A stretch of 64,000 nucleotides of DNA from Gammaproteobacteria bacterium (GTDB taxonomy: Bacteria; Pseudomonadota; Gammaproteobacteria; Steroidobacterales; Woeseiaceae), in contig JAOTWB010000007.1 in assembly GCA_029863125.1 (NCBI GenBank), positions 30,266 to 94,265 on the forward strand. Reading direction: 5' to 3'. Positions 20,123 through 29,980 of the stretch are shown here, one piece after another. The notes beneath the pieces are model-generated. The model was not told the origin of the DNA and searched no databases. It worked only from the letters and a program-made list of their open reading frames with translations. A program made the position numbers and the translations under genes. The stretch's first letter is position 1. Each line of letters starts with the position of its first letter.

Positions 20123-21676
20123 ATGCGGATGGCCGCGCTAAAACGCCTTTTCCGGATTCTGTTCGACAGGGCTGAGGCATTATTTGACCTCGCCTTCGGA
20201 CAACAGCTCAATCCGTTCGCATGGCTCGGCGCACTGGGTTGGTATTTTTTCTGGATCGTCTTCGGCTCGGGTATCTATCTCTATGTGTTTTTCGACACGG
20301 GCATTACGGACGCGTACACGTCGGTCCAGTACATTACCAACGACCAGTGGTACCTCGCCGGCGTCATGCGGAGCTTGCATCGCTACGCTTCGGATGCCCT
20401 TGTCGTCGTTGTCGTCCTACATGTCATGCGGGAATTCTCTCTGGACCGTTTGCGCGGCAAACGTTTTTTTGCCTGGATAACCGGTATCCCGTCGATATTC
20501 TTCATCTACATCTGCGGCATCAGCGGTTATTGGCTGGTTTGGGACAAGCTCGCGCAGTACATCGCGATAGCAACGACCGAATGGATCGATACGTTGCCCT
20601 TTTTTGGTGAACCCATTGCGAATAATTTTCTCAATAGTTCGACACTGGGCGGCCGCTTTTTCACCCTGATGGTGTTCATCCATATCTTTGCGCCGTTGTT
20701 CATGCTGCTCATGATGTGGATTCACATTCAACGCCATGCGCGCGCGCGCGTAAATCCACCGCGGCAACTGGCTATCGGCACAGCCGTCATGCTGGTCGCG
20801 TTGTCGTTCCTGCATCCGGCTGTCAGTCAGGCGCCTGCCGATCTCGATGTCGTACCGACGGAGCTCGGCTTTGACTGGTATTACCTCTTTGCTTATGCCC
20901 TGCTCGACTCTATTCCGGGCGGCCAGCTCTGGCTCATCATCGTCGGCGGCTTCTCGCTGCTTGCCGTCATGCCGTGGCTGCCACCGGAAAAACGAGCCCC
21001 CACCGCGGTCGTTTCACTCGACAACTGCAATGGCTGCGGTCGCTGCTTCGACGACTGTCCGTTCGGCGCCATCTCGATGGTACCGCGCTCAGACGGCAAA
21101 GCATACGACTCGGAGGCAGTCGTCAATGCGGACAACTGTCTGAGCTGTGGCATCTGTGTCGGTGCATGTCCAACGGCGACACCGTTCCGGCGAGCGACCG
21201 CAATCGTCCCCGGTATAGAATTGCCGGACCATTCGATCGTACGGTTGCGCGGCGACACACTGGCTGCGTCAGGCCGCTTTTCCGGCGACGTTCGCGTACT
21301 CGTCTATGCCTGCGACCGCTGCGGCATCGGTCCTGATGAAGGCAACGGCGCGCAGATAATCACGATGCCGTGTATTGCGATGCTGCCGCCGTCTTTCGTC
21401 GACTTCGTTTTGTCACGCGGGCTGGCGGATGGCGTCGCTATCGCCGGCTGCGCTTCAGAGGACTGCTACTACCGCCTTGGCGACAAGTGGACCGCCCAGA
21501 GGCTGCGCGGCGAGCGGGATCCGTACCTGCGCAAGCGCGTCGACAAATCACGGCTCAGGCACCTGCACGCGCGGCCGACGAGTCGCCGGCAGCACCACCG
21601 GTTGTTGCAGGAATTCGCTAGCTCTGTCGCGCAGCTGCCCCCAAACCCGCCGCGTGGAGGTCGCCGCGATGCATAG
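20123..21676 (+). CDS. Cytochrome b - 2x[4Fe-4S] ferredoxin - MvhD/FlpD fusion protein
   Basis: A 517-aa fusion. Residues 1-290 resemble cytochrome b6/b: bis-His pairs H86/H187 and H100/H201, each pair spaced as for two hemes b. Residues 295-355 hold two [4Fe-4S] motifs (C302, C305, C308, C312; C339, C342, C345, C349). Residues 385-480 match the MvhD/FlpD iron-sulfur domain (ACDRCG, MPCIAM, AGCASEDCYY). The design suggests electron transfer between the quinone pool and a soluble carrier. It sits downstream of senC, and its end overlaps the next gene by eight bases. The exact reaction is unknown. Confidence 0.85.
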   Translation: MRMAALKRLFRILFDRAEALFDLAFGQQLNPFAWLGALGWYFFWIVFGSGIYLYVFFDTGITDAYTSVQYITNDQWYLAGVMRSLHRYASDALVVVVVLHVMREFSLDRLRGKRFFAWITGIPSIFFIYICGISGYWLVWDKLAQYIAIATTEWIDTLPFFGEPIANNFLNSSTLGGRFFTLMVFIHIFAPLFMLLMMWIHIQRHARARVNPPRQLAIGTAVMLVALSFLHPAVSQAPADLDVVPTELGFDWYYLFAYALLDSIPGGQLWLIIVGGFSLLAVMPWLPPEKRAPTAVVSLDNCNGCGRCFDDCPFGAISMVPRSDGKAYDSEAVVNADNCLSCGICVGACPTATPFRRATAIVPGIELPDHSIVRLRGDTLAASGRFSGDVRVLVYACDRCGIGPDEGNGAQIITMPCIAMLPPSFVDFVLSRGLADGVAIAGCASEDCYYRLGDKWTAQRLRGERDPYLRKRVDKSRLRHLHARPTSRRQHHRLLQEFASSVAQLPPNPPRGGRRDA

Positions 21677-22172
21677 CGCGCTGCGATTCCTGTTGCAGGG
21701 AGCGGCCTACGTGGCAATGGCGGCATTGCTAGGCTACTTTGCGACCCTGCCTCCATACGAATACGGCAATGCGGGCCTGGCCAGCGTCAAGGTCTCGCTG
21801 AGCCACGCCGCCAATCGCGTCAGACCGTGCGTGCAACTGACGCAGGAGGAGATTGCGGAGTTCGCGGCGAACATGCGCCGCACCGAGACCTGTGAGCGGG
21901 AACGGCTGCCGCTGATTTTCGAACTCGACATCGACGGTGAGACTATTATTGACCTGCGAGCGGAGCCGTCGGGGCTCTGGAACGACGGCCCGGCCTCGAT
22001 CTATGAACGCTTCGAGGTGGCACCGGGAACGCATACAATCGCAGCAAGGCTGCGCGATACGGCGCGCACCGTGGGTTGGGATTACGCGCGCGAAGAAACG
22101 GTCGAGCTGCGGGCGGGCCTGTATTTCACAATTACTTTCAAACCGGAAACGCGGGGGTTCAATTTCCAATGA
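21669..22172 (+). CDS. Unknown membrane-anchored periplasmic protein in nor cluster
   Basis: A 167-aa protein with one N-terminal helix (FLLQGAAYVAMAALLGYF) and a likely periplasmic beta-rich domain. It contains two cysteines (RPCVQL and ETCERE) and ends with a conserved-looking FTITFKPETRGFNFQ. It overlaps the gene before by eight bases and the hemerythrin gene after by four (ATGA), so it belongs to the same transcript. I recognise no family. A partner of the cytochrome b-ferredoxin fusion is the simplest guess. Confidence 0.75.
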   Translation: MHSALRFLLQGAAYVAMAALLGYFATLPPYEYGNAGLASVKVSLSHAANRVRPCVQLTQEEIAEFAANMRRTETCERERLPLIFELDIDGETIIDLRAEPSGLWNDGPASIYERFEVAPGTHTIAARLRDTARTVGWDYAREETVELRAGLYFTITFKPETRGFNFQ

Positions 22173-22561
22173 GCCTTATCGAGTGGAGAGACGACTTCAG
22201 CGTCGGCGTCGCGTCGGTGGATCTCGAACACCGTGAACTGATTGACCTGATCAATGACCTGCACACGCGGATCGGCGATAATGCTTCGGCTGATGACGTT
22301 GTCTCCATGCTTGGTGAGATCTTCGCGCAGATCTCTGCTCACTTTGCGCTCGAAGAGAAATACATACGCGAGACGCGTTATCCATTGCTCGATGCGCACA
22401 AAGCCGATCACGAGAACTTGCTCGATGATTTGCGTGACATCATGGAAAATGTGGACGTCGACGGCAGTTACAACCAGCAGGTTCTGTCGGAAAATCTGCA
22501 GCGCTGGTTCACCGAGCACTTCCGCACGCACGACGCGAAGTTGCACCGACTCGGCCACTGA
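22169..22561 (+). CDS. Bacteriohemerythrin
   Basis: A 130-aa four-helix protein with the full diiron ligand pattern: DLEHRELIDLIN, HFALEEKYI, HKADHENLL and HFRTHDAKL. These proteins bind O2 or NO reversibly and can deliver or buffer it. As part of a nor transcript (start overlaps the previous stop) it may hold O2 for cbb3 or NO for the reductase. The start is set by that overlap; the longer upstream reading frame is not coding. Confidence 0.92.
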   Translation: MSLIEWRDDFSVGVASVDLEHRELIDLINDLHTRIGDNASADDVVSMLGEIFAQISAHFALEEKYIRETRYPLLDAHKADHENLLDDLRDIMENVDVDGSYNQQVLSENLQRWFTEHFRTHDAKLHRLGH

Positions 22562-22644
22562 GCGGTGAGCGGTCAATTCCCCGGGGAGGACGCCCTGTAC
22601 GCTCGCGGTATTCGCCCCCAAATCTTTGCCCTGATCGCGCGGCC

Positions 22645-23037
22645 ATGAGCTATCTGATCATCAAGCATATCCACACTCTGCTGGCGCTGCTGACCATCAG
22701 CGGTTTCGTCGTTCGAGGCTATTGGATGATGACGAACTCTGGCAACTTGCAGCACCGCGTAACTCGCATCGCGCCACACATCCTGGACACGGTGTTCCTG
22801 GCATCCGGAATAGCCATGCTGATGCTGCTGTCGCTGAATCCGTTGTCCCAGAGCTGGCTGCTTGCCAAATTCGCCGGTTTGATCGCTTACATCGTGCTCG
22901 GAACGGTGGCCATTCGTCGTGGATCGACACGGCAAGTCAGGATCCTTGCATTTGTAGGCGCGCTTGCCGCGTTTGCCTACGTCGTGGGCGTCGCTTTGTC
23001 GAAATCACCGGCCGGTTGGCTGGCCTACCTTGCCTAG
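22645..23037 (+). CDS. SirB-like integral membrane protein
   Basis: A 130-aa protein with four hydrophobic helices and the opening IIKHIHTLLALLTISGF plus RGYWMM, typical of the SirB2 family. SirB proteins have no settled function. It is the last plus-strand gene of the nor region, 83 bases after the hemerythrin gene, and its end overlaps the convergent kinase gene by four bases. Confidence 0.82.
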   Translation: MSYLIIKHIHTLLALLTISGFVVRGYWMMTNSGNLQHRVTRIAPHILDTVFLASGIAMLMLLSLNPLSQSWLLAKFAGLIAYIVLGTVAIRRGSTRQVRILAFVGALAAFAYVVGVALSKSPAGWLAYLA

Positions 23038-24935
23038 TCCTGCGGGACCCGGCCCGTGCGTATCGCGTGCCGCGCCGCGGCGAGCAGCCTTTTGGTATCG
23101 ATCGGCTTGCTCATGAGCGTGCAGTTGTCGAGCAGCCGCGCGTCCTTGACGACCTTGGACGTGTCGCCGCTGACGATGAACGCCGGTATCCCGGCCTCAT
23201 AGAAATCGCGAATGGCGCTAACGGCCTCGGCGCCGGTCGATCCATCAAGCAGGTGAAAGTCCGAGATCAACAGCTGCGGGATGTCGGCAAGGTGCCGCAT
23301 CAACGCGCTCGCCTCGGTCGCAGAGGCCGCCGTGGCAACCCGGAAGCCTTCCCCTTCCAGCAGCAGTCCCCACGCATTCGCGACGTTTACGTCATCCTCG
23401 ATCAGAATAACCAGGCCACTCGGCGCCGGTTCACCGCTGGCCGTGACGGCAACTTCCTCATCGCCCGCCGTGAATTCGCCGTCGACGGTGGGAATCGTCA
23501 CACTGAAACACGATCCCTTGCCGAGCACCGACGCGACACCGATCTCCACGCCGAGCAGGTCCGCCAGGCGCTTGACGATTGCCAGCCCCAGGCCAAACCC
23601 TTCCTTGCTCGCGCCAGGCGCTTTGCATTGGTGGAACTCCCTGAAAATCTCGTCCAGCTGATTTGTATCGATACCGATGCCCGTATCGGCGATTTCGATG
23701 CGACAAAAAGCGTCGGCGTCAACGCATCTGAGGGTCACGCTGCCCTTGTTGGTGTAGCGGATCGCGTTCGACATGAAGTTCTGAATGATTTCAGCGAGCA
23801 GGTTAGGGTCGCTAACGACGAGTCGATCGCTTGCTGACGAAGAAAACTCCAGTCCCTGGTGCTGCGCCTGCCGCGCGAATTCGTCTGACAGTCGATCGAT
23901 AAGACGGCGTATCGGGAACTCCTCGAGCTCCGGAGAAACGGCCCCCGCGTCCAGGCGGCTGATATCTAGCAGGGAGTTGAGCAGATTCGTCATTGCGGTC
24001 AACGAGTGCTGCTGATAGTCGATCATTTCGAGCGCTCGCTCGTCCGTGACGGTGCGCCGGAGAGCGCCGTTCAAGAGGCTCAGGGCCTGCACTGGCTGGC
24101 GAAGATCATGACTGGCCGCCGCGAGAAACGCGCTGTTGGCTTTGTTTGCGCGCTCGGCTTCCTGGCGGGCCGCAATGATATCGTCCTCCATGCGTTTCCG
24201 TTCGGTGACGTCGCGGATAACGCTCGACACAAAGCGCCCGCCCGACGCCTGAACCGGGCTGAGGCTGATCTCAACCGGAAACTCGCTGCCGTCCTTGCGC
24301 GTCGCGACGAGGTCCATACCCTCCCCCATGGGCCGCAGTTTCGGGTCGGCCATGAACCTGTCTCGATGTGCAACGTGCCGTTTACGCGCGCGCTCGGGCA
24401 ACAGGGTCTCTACCGAGCGCCCCAGTATCTCCTGTCGCTCATAGCCGAACATGTTTTCTGCCTGCGCATTCACGATCGCTATCTTGCCCTGCTCATCGAT
24501 GATCACCATCGCATCAGGGGCCGACTCGAGCAGGTTTCGGAAGTAAGCTTCGGAATCATCGATGCTGTTTACGGGGCGAATCGTACTCGTAACGACCAGG
24601 CCATCGTCCGTTTCGATCGGGTTGAGGCCAATTTCGGCACGAAACGTGCTGCCATCCTTGCGGCGGCCGAAGATTTCCAGGCCCGATACCATCGGTCGGG
24701 CCCTGGGCGCCTTGTGATAAGAGTCGCGCAGGTGATGATGTTTGCCGCGCTGCTCCTGCGGTATCAGTACCTCGATCGGCTCGCCGATGAGTTCATCGGA
24801 ACCATATCCGAACAGTTCTTCGGCGCTTTTGTTGGCGACCCGGATTTTGCCGTCCTCGTCCGAGACAATCGTTGCATCCGCGGATGCATTCAGTATTTCG
24901 CTGACAATATCGGCCGGCAGCGGGATTTTCTTCAT
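23034..24935 (-). CDS. Hybrid sensor histidine kinase (PAS-PAS-HisKA-HATPase-REC)
   Basis: A 633-aa cytoplasmic sensor with no membrane helices. Two PAS domains (about 5-120 and 130-255) each show NA..MFGY-type motifs. HisKA has the phospho-His in AASHDLRQP, and the ATPase domain has [16 protein letters not shown] and [11 protein letters not shown]-terminal receiver has Asp in [11 protein letters not shown]. No output domain is present, so it must signal through another protein; the FixJ-type regulator at 7920-8534 is a candidate. It lies next to ccoN, divergently. ATG 24935 is preferred to TTG 24950. Confidence 0.9.
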   Translation of the reverse strand: MKKIPLPADIVSEILNASADATIVSDEDGKIRVANKSAEELFGYGSDELIGEPIEVLIPQEQRGKHHHLRDSYHKAPRARPMVSGLEIFGRRKDGSTFRAEIGLNPIETDDGLVVTSTIRPVNSIDDSEAYFRNLLESAPDAMVIIDEQGKIAIVNAQAENMFGYERQEILGRSVETLLPERARKRHVAHRDRFMADPKLRPMGEGMDLVATRKDGSEFPVEISLSPVQASGGRFVSSVIRDVTERKRMEDDIIAARQEAERANKANSAFLAAASHDLRQPVQALSLLNGALRRTVTDERALEMIDYQQHSLTAMTNLLNSLLDISRLDAGAVSPELEEFPIRRLIDRLSDEFARQAQHQGLEFSSSASDRLVVSDPNLLAEIIQNFMSNAIRYTNKGSVTLRCVDADAFCRIEIADTGIGIDTNQLDEIFREFHQCKAPGASKEGFGLGLAIVKRLADLLGVEIGVASVLGKGSCFSVTIPTVDGEFTAGDEEVAVTASGEPAPSGLVILIEDDVNVANAWGLLLEGEGFRVATAASATEASALMRHLADIPQLLISDFHLLDGSTGAEAVSAIRDFYEAGIPAFIVSGDTSKVVKDARLLDNCTLMSKPIDTKRLLAAARHAIRTGRVPQD

Positions 24936-25186
24936 GGTTTTCTTCGGCAAGGTGTCTGGACCCGATTATAGGCCCTAAGGGCGGTCAATCCGGGCATTTG
25001 TCGGGCTCCGCGCGCCATACGTATCGTCCCCTATACGAAGGATTCGGATGTGTTGATAGCCTGCGGCACGCGTACACGGCTATACTGGCGCATTCAATAA
25101 GCAAGAGCCGCGCCTGCCAACGGCCAAATTCGCCGCTTCGGTATCTCGCAGCCACACAAATCCAACAGCACACAGGGGTCCTTCCA

Positions 25187-26602
25187 TTGGACACAGCAGC
25201 TTCTTATAACGACAAAGTCGTGCGTCAATTTTCGATCATGGTCGTCGTCTGGGGCATCGTCGGTATGCTGGTCGGCGTAATTATCGCCGCGCAGTTGATC
25301 TGGCCGCAGCTCAATTTCGATCTGCCGTTACTGACCTACGGTCGTCTTCGACCACTGCATACCAATGCCGTCATATTCGCGTTCGGCGGTTCCGCCTTGT
25401 TTGCAACGGCGTACTACGTCGTGCAACGCACCTGCCACGTGCGGCTTGCGTTCGGCAAGCTTGCGGCATTTACGTTTTGGGGCTGGCAGCTGGTGATCGT
25501 GCTGGCGGCAATCACGCTGCCGCTCGGCATCACCCAGTCGAAGGAGTATGCCGAGCTCGAATGGCCGATCGACCTGCTGATCACCGTCGTCTGGGTCGCG
25601 TACGCGATCGTTTTCTTCGGCACGATAGCGAAGCGACGGGTTAAACACATCTACGTCGCCAACTGGTTCTACGGCGCATTCATCATCACGGTCGCCGTGC
25701 TGCATATTTTCAACAACCTCGCCGTGCCGGTGTCCCTGCTCAAGTCCTACAGCATATACACAGGAATCGTGGATGGCATGATGCAATGGTGGTACGGCCA
25801 TAACGCCGTGGGCTTCTTCCTGACGGCCGGCTTCCTCGGCATGATGTACTACTTCGTGCCGAAACAGGCGGGTCGCCCCATCTACTCCTACCGCTTATCG
25901 GTGGTTCACTTCTGGTCGCTCATTGCTATTTACATGTGGGCGGGCCCGCATCACCTGCACTACACGTCGCTGCCGGACTGGGCGCAAACTCTGGGCATGG
26001 TTTTCTCGATCGTGCTCCTGGCGCCATCCTGGGGTGGCATGATCAACGGCATCATGACCTTGTCGGGCGCGTGGCATAAGCTGCGGTCCGACCCGATTCT
26101 GAAGTTCATGATCGTGGCGCTGTCTTTCTACGGCATGTCGACATTCGAAGGACCGATGATGTCGATCAAGACGGTGAACGCGCTGTCGCACTACACGAAC
26201 TGGACGATCGGCCACGTGCACTCGGGTGCGTTGGGCTGGGTCGCGATGATGACGGTCGGCTCGATCTACTCGCTGCTGCCTCGCCTCTACAACCGCGAGG
26301 CCATGTACAGCACGCGGCTGATCGACGTGCATTTCTGGACCTCGACCATCGGTGTCGTGCTGTATGCCGTGTCAATGTGGATTGCCGGCATCACTGAAGG
26401 CCTGATGTGGCGCGCCGTGAATGATGACGGCACGCTGACCTATTCGTTTGTCGAGTCGCTCAAAGCTGTCGAGCCGTATCACTACATGCGGCTGCTCGGC
26501 GGCCTGGTGTTCTTCTCCGGAATGATCATCATGGCTTACAACGTCTGGAAAACCGTGAGCGACAAGAAACCGGTGCCCGTCGCGGTACTGGAACCGGCGT
26601 AA
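25187..26602 (+). CDS. ccoN: cbb3-type cytochrome c oxidase subunit I
   Basis: Catalytic heme b/b3-CuB subunit of the high-affinity terminal oxidase. The 471 aa include the low-spin ligand region [10 protein letters not shown], the CuB site [11 protein letters not shown] and HHLHYT, and the heme pair [12 protein letters not shown]. The start is TTG, with AGGGG nine bases upstream, and gives the usual family length. A longer in-frame extension to 24998 has no membrane or family similarity. The upstream 236 bases hold no gene and no clear FNR box. Confidence 0.95.
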   Translation: MDTAASYNDKVVRQFSIMVVVWGIVGMLVGVIIAAQLIWPQLNFDLPLLTYGRLRPLHTNAVIFAFGGSALFATAYYVVQRTCHVRLAFGKLAAFTFWGWQLVIVLAAITLPLGITQSKEYAELEWPIDLLITVVWVAYAIVFFGTIAKRRVKHIYVANWFYGAFIITVAVLHIFNNLAVPVSLLKSYSIYTGIVDGMMQWWYGHNAVGFFLTAGFLGMMYYFVPKQAGRPIYSYRLSVVHFWSLIAIYMWAGPHHLHYTSLPDWAQTLGMVFSIVLLAPSWGGMINGIMTLSGAWHKLRSDPILKFMIVALSFYGMSTFEGPMMSIKTVNALSHYTNWTIGHVHSGALGWVAMMTVGSIYSLLPRLYNREAMYSTRLIDVHFWTSTIGVVLYAVSMWIAGITEGLMWRAVNDDGTLTYSFVESLKAVEPYHYMRLLGGLVFFSGMIIMAYNVWKTVSDKKPVPVAVLEPA

Positions 26603-26616
26603 CAGGAGAGCCAGCG

Positions 26617-27225
26617 ATGCGCCACGAGCAAATTGAAAAAAGTCTGAACCTGATGATCGTGCTTATCATCGTTGCGATCAGTATAGGCGGTTTGGTCGAA
26701 ATCATTCCGCTGATGTTCAGCTCCGACGCGACCGAACCTGCCGAGAACATCGAGCCTTACAGCCCGCTGCGTCTCGCCGGCCGCGACGTATACGTCCGCG
26801 AAGGCTGCTACAACTGCCACTCACAGATGATCCGGCCGTTTCGCAGTGAGACGGAGCGCTACGGTCCGTTTACGACAGCCGGTGAAACTGTCTATGACCG
26901 ACCGTTCCAGTTCGGCTCCAAGCGGACCGGTCCCGATCTTGCCCGCGTAGGCGGCCGCTACAGCGATGAATGGCAGCGACTGCACCTGACCGACCCCCGC
27001 GCGCTGGTTCCGGAGTCCAACATGCCGGGTTACCCGTGGCTCCTCGAGAATACGGTCGACCCCGAGCTGGTCACGGCGAAACTGAAGGCGCTCCAGTGGC
27101 TCGGAGACCCGTATACCGACGATCAGATTGCCGGTGCTGCAGCGGCCGTCGAGGGACGCACCGAAATGGATGCGCTCGTCGCGTATTTGCAGGGGCTCGG
27201 CACCAACCGCCGGGACCGCCGGTAA
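26617..27225 (+). CDS. ccoO: cbb3-type cytochrome c oxidase subunit II (mono-heme cytochrome c)
   Basis: A 202-aa membrane-anchored cytochrome c: one N-terminal helix ([23 protein letters not shown]), then heme site [12 protein letters not shown] and the family segment [21 protein letters not shown], with an axial Met in [11 protein letters not shown]. It passes electrons from CcoP to CcoN. It begins 14 bases after ccoN with AGGAG as ribosome binding site. Confidence 0.96.
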   Translation: MRHEQIEKSLNLMIVLIIVAISIGGLVEIIPLMFSSDATEPAENIEPYSPLRLAGRDVYVREGCYNCHSQMIRPFRSETERYGPFTTAGETVYDRPFQFGSKRTGPDLARVGGRYSDEWQRLHLTDPRALVPESNMPGYPWLLENTVDPELVTAKLKALQWLGDPYTDDQIAGAAAAVEGRTEMDALVAYLQGLGTNRRDRR

Positions 27226-27231
27226 GCGCCG

Positions 27232-27402
27232 ATGGATATCAACGACCTGCGCGGATTTCTCACGGCCGTCATATTCTTTGCCTTTATTGGCATCTGGATA
27301 TGGGCCTGGAGCAGCCGGCGCAAGAAAGACTTCGAGGCTTCCGCGGCGCTGCCGCTGGAAGAGGACAAAGCATCAACACACTATGAGCGGGAGAACATCT
27401 GA
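27232..27402 (+). CDS. ccoQ: cbb3-type oxidase small subunit
   Basis: A 56-aa protein with one helix (FLTAVIFFAFIGIWIWAW) followed by the basic SSRRKKDFE and an acidic tail, the standard CcoQ layout. It stabilises the oxidase complex in species studied. It starts six bases after ccoO, and its TGA overlaps the ccoP ATG (ATGA). It is easily missed because of its size. Confidence 0.93.
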   Translation: MDINDLRGFLTAVIFFAFIGIWIWAWSSRRKKDFEASAALPLEEDKASTHYERENI

Positions 27403-28292
27403 TGCCTGCATTCTGGCACTGGTTCGTTGCTGCTGGCACGATACTTTTCGTCATCTGGTGCGTCTGGCTGGTCAGCTGGTCTGCAAAACAGGGTCCGCAA
27501 AACGTCGCCGACGATGACGTCGTCGGCCACAAGTGGGACGGTGACCTCGAGGAGTGGAACAACCCGGCTCCAAAGTGGTGGTTATACCTGTACATCATCA
27601 CCATCGCGTGGGCCGTTGCGTACATGATTGCCTACCCGGGCCTCGGCAGCTGGGATGGCGCCCTGGGCTGGTCACAGCAGGGCCAGTACGAGGCGGAAAT
27701 GCAGGCCGCGGCAAGCCGCTACGAACCCATCTACGCGAAATTCGCTGCCATGGACTTCGAGGAGCTGTCGCAGAATCCGGATGCAAATCAGCTCGGCAAG
27801 AGCCTGTATGCGAGTTACTGCACGACCTGCCATGGCTCGGATGCCCGTGGCGCGCCTGGGTTCCCGAATCTGACCGACGATGACTGGCTGTGGGGTAACA
27901 GCGAAGAGGCGCTGACCACGACGCTCAAGAACGGCCGCAGCGGTGTGATGCCGGTGCTTGCGCCCGCATTGGGTGGCGACAAAGGTATCGATAACATGGT
28001 CAGCTACGTGCAGAGCCTGAGCGGAATTGCAGAAACGGACGCGGACGCCATGAGCGCGCAGCCGACGTTCCTCGCGCTTTGCAGCGCCTGTCACAATGCC
28101 GACGGCACGGGAAATCCGATTTTCGGCGCGCCGAATCTGACGGACGACATCTGGCTGTACGGTTCGTCGGACGAGGCAATCCGGACGACCCTTGTCCAGG
28201 GGCGTAACGGCATCATGCCGGCTCACGGGCAACTGCTTGGAGACCACCGCACCAAGATTCTGGCGGCGTATGTCTACAGCCTGGCCAACTAG
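27402..28292 (+). CDS. ccoP: cbb3-type oxidase subunit III (di-heme cytochrome c)
   Basis: A 296-aa protein with two N-terminal helices separated by the conserved HKWDGDLEEWNNPAPKWW, then two cytochrome c domains with heme sites CTTCHG and CSACHN. It is the entry point for electrons from soluble cytochromes c. Both domains repeat the NLTDD.WL.G pattern. Translationally coupled to ccoQ. Confidence 0.96.
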   Translation: MPAFWHWFVAAGTILFVIWCVWLVSWSAKQGPQNVADDDVVGHKWDGDLEEWNNPAPKWWLYLYIITIAWAVAYMIAYPGLGSWDGALGWSQQGQYEAEMQAAASRYEPIYAKFAAMDFEELSQNPDANQLGKSLYASYCTTCHGSDARGAPGFPNLTDDDWLWGNSEEALTTTLKNGRSGVMPVLAPALGGDKGIDNMVSYVQSLSGIAETDADAMSAQPTFLALCSACHNADGTGNPIFGAPNLTDDIWLYGSSDEAIRTTLVQGRNGIMPAHGQLLGDHRTKILAAYVYSLAN

Positions 28293-28305
28293 AGCACGGC
28301 CTGGG

Positions 28306-28602
28306 ATGATCAGCGAAGAGTACCGCGGCGCGAAGCAGTGGGGCCGTGACAAGCAGGCGGTCTTTACGGTCGTCTGGATCTCATTTCTAAGTGCCGCTAT
28401 CGCCACGATGGTGTTCTTCGCTTTTTTCGATCCTGTCGAACTCGGCGGAATCCTTGATGAAGACTTCGACATCAGTCGTGACGCGGGCTACGCGATCGGC
28501 TTTTTCTTTTTCTGGGTGCTGTGCGCATTTTGCTCCGGCGTCACCGCGTACCTCGTGCGCACTGCTCCCAGGAAGCGTGACGGCAAACACCGACGGAAAT
28601 GA
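28306..28602 (+). CDS. Small two-helix membrane protein inserted in the cco operon
   Basis: A 98-aa protein with two membrane helices (VVWISFLSAAIATMVFFAFF and AIGFFFFWVLCAFCSGVTAYL) and basic ends. It lies between ccoP (13 bases) and ccoG (four-base overlap), a place where most cco clusters have nothing. No family is recognised. It may be an assembly factor, inferred from position and coupling. Confidence 0.8.
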   Translation: MISEEYRGAKQWGRDKQAVFTVVWISFLSAAIATMVFFAFFDPVELGGILDEDFDISRDAGYAIGFFFFWVLCAFCSGVTAYLVRTAPRKRDGKHRRK

Positions 28603-29972
28603 GCAATACAGAAAGTGCCTCGATGTACGAGAGCGCGAAAAAGATCTATCCGCGTGAAATCGGTGGACGCTTCGACAAGCTCAGTAAGCTCGCGACCGTT
28701 ACCTTGCTCGGCCTGTATTACGCCGTGCCCTGGTTACTGTGGGACGGGCGCCAGGCAGTGCTGTTCGATCTGCCGGAGCGCAAGTTTTACCTGCTCGGAC
28801 TGACGCTCTGGCCACAGGATTTCCCGTACCTTGCGTTGCTTCTGATCATCGCGGCTTTGTCGCTGTTTTTTTTCACGGCGCTGGCCGGCCGCCTCTGGTG
28901 CGGTTTTGCCTGTCCCCAGACCGTCTGGACAGAAGCATTCATCTGGATGGAACAATTTACCGAGGGCACGCGCTCACAGCGCATGAAGCTCGACAAAGCT
29001 CCGTGGTCATTGACCAAGTTCCGCAAGAAAGCATCAAAGCAGTTTCTCTGGATCACGTTCTCAATGTGGACCGGCTTTACGTTCGTCGGCTATTTCACGC
29101 CAATCCGGGAGCTCGGCCTCGATATCCCCAACCTGAGCGTTGGCGGCTGGACGTTGTTCTGGGGCCTCTTCTACGGCTTCGCCACGTACGGCAATGCCGG
29201 CTACATGCGCGAACAGGTTTGCAAATACATGTGTCCCTATGCGCGTTTCCAGAGCGCGATGTTCGACAAGGACACGTTGATTATTTCCTACGACGAGAAA
29301 CGCGGCGAGCCGCGCGGTAGCCGCGGCCGTTCCGTCGATCGCAAGGAAGCCGGGCTGGGCGACTGCATAGACTGCCAGCTCTGCGTACAGGTGTGCCCGA
29401 CCGGCATCGATATCCGCGAAGGACTGCAGTACGAATGCATTGCCTGCGCCGCATGCATCGACGCCTGCGATTCCATCATGGACAAGATGGATTATCCGCG
29501 TGGCCTCGTGCGCTACACGACGGAACACAACCTGCACAGTGAAAAGACCCGCGTGCTGCGGCCAAGAATGTTTGTTTACGGGACCTTGCTCGTGATCCTC
29601 TGCGCCGCACTGGTGACCTCGATGTCGATGCGCAAGCCGGTCATACTCGACGTCATCAGGGACAGAAACACGCTGTACCGCGAATTGCGGAACGACCTGA
29701 TCGAGAACATCTACACGATCAAGATCATCAACCAAAGCGACGACGCCCGCGGCTTCGCGCTCAGCGTCAGCGGCGTACAGGGTATTACGCTCGACGGCGT
29801 GGAAGACGAACTGCTGGTCGATGGCGGCGGCGTACTGTCACTGCCGGTTCGAGTCAGGGCGCATCGCGAAAACGCCTACGGCGTCAACGAAATCGAGTTT
29901 ACGGTCGAGGCCACTGATGACGCGTCGCTCGTAATAGGCGAAGATAGCCGCTTTCTCGGCCCCAGCCCCTGA
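28599..29972 (+). CDS. ccoG: cbb3 oxidase maturation ferredoxin
   Basis: A 457-aa membrane protein of the RdxA/FixG type: several helices, WCGFACPQTVW and CKYMCPYARFQ, and two [4Fe-4S] sites (CIDCQLCVQVCPTGID and CIACAACIDACD). It ends with an immunoglobulin-like FixG C-terminal domain. CcoG is reported to reduce Cu(II) for cbb3 assembly. It leads ccoGHI. Confidence 0.95.
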   Translation: MSNTESASMYESAKKIYPREIGGRFDKLSKLATVTLLGLYYAVPWLLWDGRQAVLFDLPERKFYLLGLTLWPQDFPYLALLLIIAALSLFFFTALAGRLWCGFACPQTVWTEAFIWMEQFTEGTRSQRMKLDKAPWSLTKFRKKASKQFLWITFSMWTGFTFVGYFTPIRELGLDIPNLSVGGWTLFWGLFYGFATYGNAGYMREQVCKYMCPYARFQSAMFDKDTLIISYDEKRGEPRGSRGRSVDRKEAGLGDCIDCQLCVQVCPTGIDIREGLQYECIACAACIDACDSIMDKMDYPRGLVRYTTEHNLHSEKTRVLRPRMFVYGTLLVILCAALVTSMSMRKPVILDVIRDRNTLYRELRNDLIENIYTIKIINQSDDARGFALSVSGVQGITLDGVEDELLVDGGGVLSLPVRVRAHRENAYGVNEIEFTVEATDDASLVIGEDSRFLGPSP

Positions 29973-29980
29973 TTGCGACG

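Noticed and set aside
24951..25186. FNR box for ccoN
   Set aside because: Only a lone TTGAT half (near 25053) was found; the partner half does not follow at the right distance.
24998..25186. N-terminal extension of CcoN
   Set aside because: The in-frame 63 residues have no family similarity or membrane helix; TTG 25187 has a ribosome site and gives the normal length.
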